From positions 1-10,272 of the forward strand of contig JBOGEN010000016.1 of the NCBI GenBank assembly GCA_050743265.1: a DNA stretch of 10,272 nucleotides, written 5' to 3'. The notes under the pieces were generated by a model. That model saw only the letters and a list, made by a program, of their open reading frames with translations. It ran no database searches and was not told where the DNA came from. Below, piece after piece: positions 6,187 to 10,272 of the stretch (positions within the stretch are counted from its first letter, which is position 1; each line of letters starts with the position of its first letter). Made by a program: the position numbers and the translations under genes. The stretch is from JBOGEN01 sp050743265 (GTDB lineage: Bacteria; Actinomycetota; Actinomycetes; JBOGEN01).

Positions 6187-6399
6187 TCAGCCGCTCTGGC
6201 GGCGAGCCTGGGCGATGCTCCGGAGCGCACGGTCGGCCTCGGCACGCGCCTCGGCCCGCACCTGGTCCTCGGCCACTGCGTCGCGCGCGTTGCGCACGGC
6301 ACCCTCTGTCACGGGCGCGGCCAGGGACATCACCGTCACCGACGCGACCGAGCGCAGCAGGCTCGAGAGCGGGGCGAACGGCGGCGTGGTGGGCGTCAC
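6187..6399 (-). CDS. Small protein of unknown function (70 aa)
   Basis: Not recognised. From GTG 6399, with GGAGAG (6409-6404) 4 nt upstream, the frame gives 70 residues. Nearly all third codon positions are G or C, as in neighbouring genes, which supports real coding. The first 35 residues are Pro/Thr then hydrophobic (PLSSLLRSVASVTVMSLAAPV), possibly a membrane-associated helix. The last 35 are highly charged and Ala-rich (RNARDAVAEDQVRAEARAEA) and should form an amphipathic or coiled-coil helix. It lies 97 bp after lipA and 159 bp before the DUF4191 gene, same strand. An in-frame open stretch reaches 6558 but overlaps lipA and has poor codon use. Confidence 0.6.
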   Translation of the reverse strand: MTPTTPPFAPLSSLLRSVASVTVMSLAAPVTEGAVRNARDAVAEDQVRAEARAEADRALRSIAQARRQSG

Positions 6400-6403
6400 G
6401 AGG

Positions 6404-6409
6404 CTCTCC
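6404..6409 (-). promoter_or_regulatory. Shine-Dalgarno site fixing the small-protein start
   Basis: GGAGAG on the minus strand, 4 nt before GTG ACG CCC. The short spacing makes it only moderately strong, but it is the best site in this frame. Confidence 0.45.
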
Positions 6410-6496
6410 GGGGTGGCAGGGGGAATGCATCCAGCCTGGTCTACGTGGGTTACCGCGTTGTGTCCTTTACGAGAAACTGGTGTGACATGCGTCTCG

Positions 6497-7438
6497 TCAG
6501 GCGCCAACCGGGGCGATTCGCCTGGCCTCGAGGGCCTGCTGGTACAGCCGCCCCGCACGGTAGGAGGACCGGACGAGCGGCCCGCTCATGACGCCGGCGA
6601 AGCCGATCTCCTCGGCCTCCTCCGACATCTCGACGAACTCCTCGGGACGCACCCACCGGACGACCGGGTGGTGCCGCGGTGACGGGCGCAGGTACTGGGT
6701 GATCGTGACGAGCTCACAGCCGGCGTCGTAGAGGTCCTGCAGCGCCTGGCTGACCTCCTCGCGCTCCTCGCCGAGGCCGAGGATGAGGTTGGACTTGGTG
6801 ACGAGGCCGTCCGCGCGGGCGGCACGCAGGACGTCCAGCGACCGCTCGTACCGGAACCCGGGCCGGATCTCGCGGAAGATCCGCGGCACGGTCTCGACGT
6901 TGTGCGCGAGCACCTCGGGACGGGCGCCGAAGACCTCGGCCAGCTGGTCCTGGTCGGCGTTGAAGTCGGGGATGAGCAGCTCGACGCCGCAGCCAGGGAG
7001 CTGGGTGTGGATCTGGCGCACCGTCTCCGCGTACAGCCAGGCCCCGCCGTCGGGTAGGTCGTCGCGCGCGACGCCCGTGACCGTGGCATACCGCAGGCCC
7101 ATCGTGGCGACCGACTCGGCGACGCGGCGCGGCTCGTCGGTGTCGAGCGGGGCCGGCTTGCCGGTGTCGATCTGGCAGAAGTCACAGCGTCGCGTGCACT
7201 GGTCGCCGCCGATGAGGAACGTGGCCTCGCGGTCCTCCCAGCACTCGTAGATGTTGGGGCAGCCCGCCTCCTCACAGACGGTGTGCAGCCCCTCACGTCG
7301 CACCAGCGCCTTGAGCTCGGTGAACTCGGGGCCCATCGTCGCCCGCGTCTTGATCCACGGGGGCTTTCTCTCGATGGGCGTCTGGCTGTTGCGGACCTCG
7401 AGACGCAGCAGCCTCCGGCCGTCGGGTGCGACGGTCAC
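6497..7438 (-). CDS. lipA: Lipoyl synthase
   Basis: A radical-SAM enzyme that inserts two sulfurs into octanoyl groups attached to E2 and GcvH lipoyl domains, completing lipoate synthesis. The protein has 313 residues, a usual length. The auxiliary 4Fe-4S motif is Cys55, Cys60 and Cys66 (CEEAGCPNIYEC); the radical-SAM cluster motif is Cys81, Cys85 and Cys88 (CTRRCDFC). RSSY at 290-293 carries the conserved serine that ligates the sulfur-donating cluster. The GTG at 7438 is supported by GAGAGGGAG ending 6 nt upstream. It lies 89 bp after lipB and is probably co-transcribed with it; TAGGCT at 7474-7469 could also give it its own promoter. Its substrate carrier, E2, is encoded upstream in the same block. 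Confidence 0.98.
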   Translation of the reverse strand: MTVAPDGRRLLRLEVRNSQTPIERKPPWIKTRATMGPEFTELKALVRREGLHTVCEEAGCPNIYECWEDREATFLIGGDQCTRRCDFCQIDTGKPAPLDTDEPRRVAESVATMGLRYATVTGVARDDLPDGGAWLYAETVRQIHTQLPGCGVELLIPDFNADQDQLAEVFGARPEVLAHNVETVPRIFREIRPGFRYERSLDVLRAARADGLVTKSNLILGLGEEREEVSQALQDLYDAGCELVTITQYLRPSPRHHPVVRWVRPEEFVEMSEEAEEIGFAGVMSGPLVRSSYRAGRLYQQALEARRIAPVGA

Positions 7439-7468
7439 GTGCGACTCCCTCTCACTCGGCTGGCCTCC

Positions 7469-7474
7469 AGCCTA
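7469..7474 (-). promoter_or_regulatory. Possible internal -10 for lipA
   Basis: TAGGCT on the minus strand, 30 nt before the lipA start, fits TANNNT and would give a leader of about 24 nt containing the lipA Shine-Dalgarno site. No -35 match is seen, so support is modest. Confidence 0.35.
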
Positions 7475-7509
7475 CGCGGCGGGAGCCGTCGCTCGCGGAC
7501 CTCGGGACG

Positions 7510-7527
7510 GCGGCCCGCGCGGGCCGC
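7510..7527. repeat. 18-bp perfect palindrome between lipB and lipA
   Basis: GCGGCCCGCGCGGGCCGC touches the lipB stop codon. In RNA it would form a 7-bp all-G/C stem with a GCGC loop. Without a T-run it is more likely an RNA-stabilising or partly terminating hairpin that could set the lipA:lipB ratio. Confidence 0.55.
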
Positions 7528-8208
7528 TCAGGCCGGGACGACCGCCTCCGCGGCCGAGGGCTCGCCGGTGAGCACGGCGGTCAGGTGCGCCTTCACCAGG
7601 GGCAACGCCTCGGCCACGCCGATCCCGCGCCCTGCCTCGGCCGAGAGCGAGGTGACGCCGGCGTCGTTGATGCCGCAGGGCACGATCGCGTCGAACGCGG
7701 CCAGGTCGCAGTCGCAGTTGAGGGCGAACCCGTGCATGGTCACCCCGCGGGACACGCGGACACCGATCGCGCCGATCTTGCGGGCCGGCCTGCGGGCGTC
7801 CTCGGGCACCCAGACCCCGCTTCGCCCGGCGATGCGGACGGTCTCGATGCCGAGCTCGGCACAGGCGCGGGTCAGCGCCTCCTCGAGCCGCCGGACGTGG
7901 GCGACCACGTCCACGGGCTCGCCCAGCGCGAGGATCGGGTAGCCGACGAGCTGGCCGGGGCCGTGCCAGGTGATCTTGCCCCCGCGGTCGACGTCGATCA
8001 CCGGGGTTCCGTCGGTCGGCCGTTCCCACGGGTCGGTGCGCTTGCCCGCGGTGTAGACGGGCTGGTGCTCGAGCAGCAGCACGGTGTCCGGCCCCTCGCC
8101 GGCCACCCGGGCCTCGTGCAGCCGACGCTGCTCGGCCCAGGCGTCCTCGTACGGCACCGCGTCCGCACCGAACCCGGCGTCGACGTAGACGAGCGAGCGG
8201 TCGGCCAT
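7528..8208 (-). CDS. lipB: Octanoyl-[ACP]:protein N-octanoyltransferase
   Basis: Transfers octanoate from acyl carrier protein to the lipoyl-domain lysine of E2 and GcvH, the first step of lipoate synthesis. The protein has 226 residues, as in M. tuberculosis LipB (230). The signature RGGKITWHGPGQLVGYP (75-91) is present, as are the catalytic pair Lys144 (ARKIGAIGVRV) and Cys178 (AIVPCGI), corresponding to Lys142 and Cys176 of the mycobacterial enzyme. The ATG at 8208 is preferred to much longer in-frame starts because family members begin here and TACCCT lies 6 nt before it with no Shine-Dalgarno site. The 38-bp gap to the preceding gene holds this promoter. lipA follows. Confidence 0.97.
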   Translation of the reverse strand: MADRSLVYVDAGFGADAVPYEDAWAEQRRLHEARVAGEGPDTVLLLEHQPVYTAGKRTDPWERPTDGTPVIDVDRGGKITWHGPGQLVGYPILALGEPVDVVAHVRRLEEALTRACAELGIETVRIAGRSGVWVPEDARRPARKIGAIGVRVSRGVTMHGFALNCDCDLAAFDAIVPCGINDAGVTSLSAEAGRGIGVAEALPLVKAHLTAVLTGEPSAAEAVVPA

Positions 8209-8220
8209 GCCGCCAGGGTA
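8206..8220 (-). promoter_or_regulatory. Leaderless promoter of lipB
   Basis: Minus strand TACCCT (8220-8215) lies exactly 6 nt before ATG 8208. The bases TACCCTGGCGGCATG differ from the RDD promoter-start block at only two positions. No clear -35 is present. Confidence 0.65.
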
Positions 8221-8246
8221 TGCCGGGCCACGGACCGCGGTGCTGG

Positions 8247-9155
8247 TCACTGTGGGGCCGGGGTGGGCGAGACGGCGTGCCGGATGACCGACTTCAGGTC
8301 CGGGTAGCGCAGGGTGAACCCGGCGCCGGTGAGGCGTGCCGAGCTGATCGCCTGGTTCAGGGTCAGCTCGTGCGCGAACTCGCCCAGGACGAGGCGCAGC
8401 ACGGGCGTGGGCGCGATCCAGGGGGTCGGGCGGTGCAGCGCGCGGCCGAGCTCCCTGATCACCTCCGCGTTGGTCGGGACAGGGCTGGTGGCGACGTTGA
8501 CCGGTCCGGCGAGGTCGTCCCGCTCGAGGAGGAAGGAGAACACGCGGACGACGTCGCCGGTCGCGATGAGGGCCCACTTCTGGCGGCCCCCACCGAGCCG
8601 GCCACCGAGCCCGAACTTGACGACCGTGGACAGCCGCCCGGCGGAGCTGCCACCCGGGCCGAACACCATCGCCATGCGGGGGTGGACGACGCGGATGCCG
8701 GCCTCCCTGGCCGGGTCCGCTGCGGCCTCCCACGACACGACCGTGTGGGCGAGGAAGGTGTCCCCTGGTGGGGCGGACTCGTCCACCGGCTCGGGTCCGG
8801 TGTCGCCGTAGTACCCGGACGCGGACATGGGGATGAGCACCCGCGGGCGTGGCTCCAGGGCGGCGAACGCCTCGCTCAGCGTGCGGGTCGTGTCGACCCT
8901 GCTGCGCAGCAGGGTGTCCTTGTACGAGGCGGTCCAGCGCCGGGTGCCGACGTTCGCGCCGTTGAGCAGGATGCCCCCCTCGACGCCGCGCAGCCTCTCG
9001 CGGTCGACCACGCCCCGGGACGGGTCCCAGGCCACCTCGTCCGGCTCGCGGGCGGCATGGCGGACGAGCCGGAGGACCTCGTGGCCCTCCGCCCGCAGCG
9101 CCGGGACGAGCGCGGTCCCGACGTACCCCGTGGCCCCCCCGACGACGACCCTCAT
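8247..9155 (-). CDS. TIGR01777 family (YfcH/SulA-like) NAD(P)-dependent epimerase
   Basis: An extended short-chain dehydrogenase of 302 residues whose substrate is unknown; the family resembles nucleotide-sugar epimerases. GGATGYVG at 6-13 is the dinucleotide-binding glycine motif (Gly7, 10 and 13). SASGYYGD at 111-118 holds the tyrosine region that stands in the usual SDR active-site area. KWALIATGDVVRVFSFLLER followed by GPVNVATSPVPTNAEV matches the family core. The C-terminal 247-293, with APTPVLRLVLGEFA and YPDLKSVIRH, fits the DUF1731 domain. It starts 10 bp after the E2 stop with only a weak Shine-Dalgarno site, so translational coupling to E2 is likely. The same neighbour (Rv2216) follows dlaT in M. 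tuberculosis. An old annotation of such proteins as cell-division inhibitor SulA is not supported by sequence. Confidence 0.93.
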   Translation of the reverse strand: MRVVVGGATGYVGTALVPALRAEGHEVLRLVRHAAREPDEVAWDPSRGVVDRERLRGVEGGILLNGANVGTRRWTASYKDTLLRSRVDTTRTLSEAFAALEPRPRVLIPMSASGYYGDTGPEPVDESAPPGDTFLAHTVVSWEAAADPAREAGIRVVHPRMAMVFGPGGSSAGRLSTVVKFGLGGRLGGGRQKWALIATGDVVRVFSFLLERDDLAGPVNVATSPVPTNAEVIRELGRALHRPTPWIAPTPVLRLVLGEFAHELTLNQAISSARLTGAGFTLRYPDLKSVIRHAVSPTPAPQ

Positions 9156-9165
9156 GGAGCGGGGC

Positions 9166-10272
9166 TCACAGGCCCAGCTCGCCCTCGAACTGCCCCTCCT
9201 CGAGGCGCTCCTTGACGTCGACGAGGAAGCGGGCGGCGTCCGCGCCGTCCACGAGCCGGTGGTCGTACGTGAGCGCGAGGTAGACCATCGACCGGACGCT
9301 GATCACCTCGCCGAGGTCGGGGTCGTCCACCACGACCGGGCGCTTGACCACGGTGCCGGTACCGAGGATGCCGACCTGGGGCTGGTTGATGATCGGCGTG
9401 TCGAACAGCGCGCCCCGGCTGCCCGTGTTGGTCAGCGTGAACGTGCCGCCGCCCAGCTCGTCCGGGCCGACCTGGCCCGTGCGGGTGCGCTCGGCGAGGT
9501 CCGCGATCTTGCGGGCCAGGCCGCCGAGGTTGAGGTCGCCCGCGCTCTGGACGACCGGCACCATGAGCCCGCGCTCGGTGTCGACCGCGATGCCGAGGTG
9601 CTCGGCGTCGTAGTACGTGATCTCGCCCTTGTCCACGTCGATGCTCGCGTTGAGCTTGGGGTGCGCCTTGAGCGCCTCGATGGCCGCCATCGCGAAGAAC
9701 GGCAGGAACGAGAGCCTCACGCCCTCACGCCTGGTGAACTCGTCCCTCGCCTGCTGACGCAGCCGGGCGATCTTGGTGACGTCCACCTCCACCACGGTCG
9801 TGAGCTGGGCGGAGCTCTGCAGCGACTCGTGCATCCGCTGGGCGATGACGCCCCGCATGCGCGACATCTTCTCGGTACGCCCACGCAGGGCTGCTGCTGC
9901 CGGGCTGGGCGTCGCTCCAGCAGCCGGGGTGGACCTCCCGGAGGCCGCGGACGGGGCCGCGGGCGCGGCCTGTTTCGTCCGGGCCGCGTCGAGGACGTCC
10001 TGCTTGCGGATGCGTCCCCCCACGCCGGTGCCCGAGAGCGTGGACAGGTCGACGTCGTGCTCGGCGGCCAGCTTGCGGACCAGCGGGGTCACGTAGGCCG
10101 CGCTGGCCTTGGCGACCTCACCCCGGCCGGATGCCTGGGGCTGGGGCGCCTCCTGCGCCCGCGGCGCGGGGGCCTGGGCAGGCTCGGGCTGGCGGGGTTG
10201 CTCAGGCTGAGGCGGCGGAGCGGTCTGCGGCTGCGGTGCCGGTTGCGGGGCCGCCTCCGGTGAGGGCTGCTC
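9166..10272 (-). CDS. sucB: 2-oxoacid dehydrogenase E2, dihydrolipoamide acyltransferase (5' end outside window)
   Basis: The E2 core of the 2-oxoglutarate/pyruvate dehydrogenase complex carries acyl groups on lipoyl lysines and passes them to CoA. The last 368 residues are visible. They begin with a Pro/Gln/Glu/Ala-rich linker (codons 1-55). The peripheral subunit-binding domain follows (61-97, VTPLVRKLAAEHDVDLSTLS), then an Ala/Pro/Ser linker. The catalytic domain runs from about 135 (KMSRMRGVIAQRMHESL) with TNTGSRGALFDTPIINQPQ and the active site DHRLVDG (His338, Asp342 in visible numbering). The lipoyl domains lie beyond the window. The architecture matches the actinobacterial SucB/DlaT family (TIGR02927). 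In actinobacteria this E2 mostly serves pyruvate dehydrogenase, since succinyltransferase activity sits in OdhA/Kgd, so acetyltransferase (dlaT/aceF) is an equally fair name. lipB and lipA downstream supply its cofactor. Confidence 0.97.
   Translation of the reverse strand, partial: EQPSPEAAPQPAPQPQTAPPPQPEQPRQPEPAQAPAPRAQEAPQPQASGRGEVAKASAAYVTPLVRKLAAEHDVDLSTLSGTGVGGRIRKQDVLDAARTKQAAPAAPSAASGRSTPAAGATPSPAAAALRGRTEKMSRMRGVIAQRMHESLQSSAQLTTVVEVDVTKIARLRQQARDEFTRREGVRLSFLPFFAMAAIEALKAHPKLNASIDVDKGEITYYDAEHLGIAVDTERGLMVPVVQSAGDLNLGGLARKIADLAERTRTGQVGPDELGGGTFTLTNTGSRGALFDTPIINQPQVGILGTGTVVKRPVVVDDPDLGEVISVRSMVYLALTYDHRLVDGADAARFLVDVKERLEEGQFEGELGL

Noticed and set aside
5497..6591. Plus-strand open frame (364 codons) across DUF4191, the small gene and the lipA end
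   Set aside because: Low-complexity translation antisense to supported genes; it crosses three gene boundaries.
8209..8733. In-frame N-terminal extension of lipB
   Set aside because: It would overlap the whole 3' half of the TIGR01777 gene, gives Arg/Pro-rich sequence, and LipB homologues begin at 8208, where a leaderless -10 sits.
8827..10263. Long plus-strand open frame (478 codons) across E2
   Set aside because: Antisense shadow of the E2 and TIGR01777 genes; no motif and skewed composition.
10093..10272. Proline/glutamine-rich stretch as a tandem DNA repeat
   Set aside because: It is the normal flexible linker of an E2 protein; the DNA units are not regular.

Overview
The window is high-GC DNA with strong G/C bias at third codon positions and actinobacterial gene families throughout. 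It also shows actinobacterial-style leaderless promoters (TANNNT placed 6-7 nt before the start codon). The best guess is a member of the Micrococcales, perhaps near the Cellulomonadaceae; this is inferred from gene content and composition, not from a marker gene.

Left part (1-3228). On the minus strand, a cytosolic ATP-binding histidine kinase-like protein starts at 1103 and runs off the left edge. It is separated by a 349-bp intergenic region, holding a striking inverted repeat, from a divergent plus-strand S66-family LD-carboxypeptidase (MccF-like) gene. That gene carries an apparent one-base deletion near 1677-1679 that splits it into two frames. A plus-strand gene of unknown function follows, then a hairpin that should terminate transcription between it and the convergent glnA.

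Centre (3229-5346). glnA encodes a class I-beta glutamine synthetase that keeps its adenylylation tyrosine. Upstream of it lies a full four-part GlnR-type box just before a TACGGT -10 element. The divergent RDD-family membrane protein gene appears to be leaderless.

Right part (5347-10272), all minus strand. In transcription order: the E2 acyltransferase of the 2-oxoacid dehydrogenase complex (sucB/dlaT, N-terminus outside the window), a TIGR01777-family nucleotide-sugar-epimerase-like protein, lipB, lipA, a 70-residue small protein, and a DUF4191 membrane protein. The order E2, TIGR01777, lipB, lipA, DUF4191, RDD, glnA is the same as in Mycobacterium tuberculosis (Rv2215 to Rv2220). This is therefore a conserved actinobacterial core block: LipB and LipA make the lipoyl cofactor that E2 carries, next to the main ammonia-assimilating enzyme.

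I see no mobile element, CRISPR array, RNA gene or new defence system. The points worth a second look are regulatory (the GlnR box, three near-identical leaderless promoters, several inverted repeats) and structural (the broken S66 peptidase, the unknown gene with an anomalous tail, the small protein between lipA and DUF4191).
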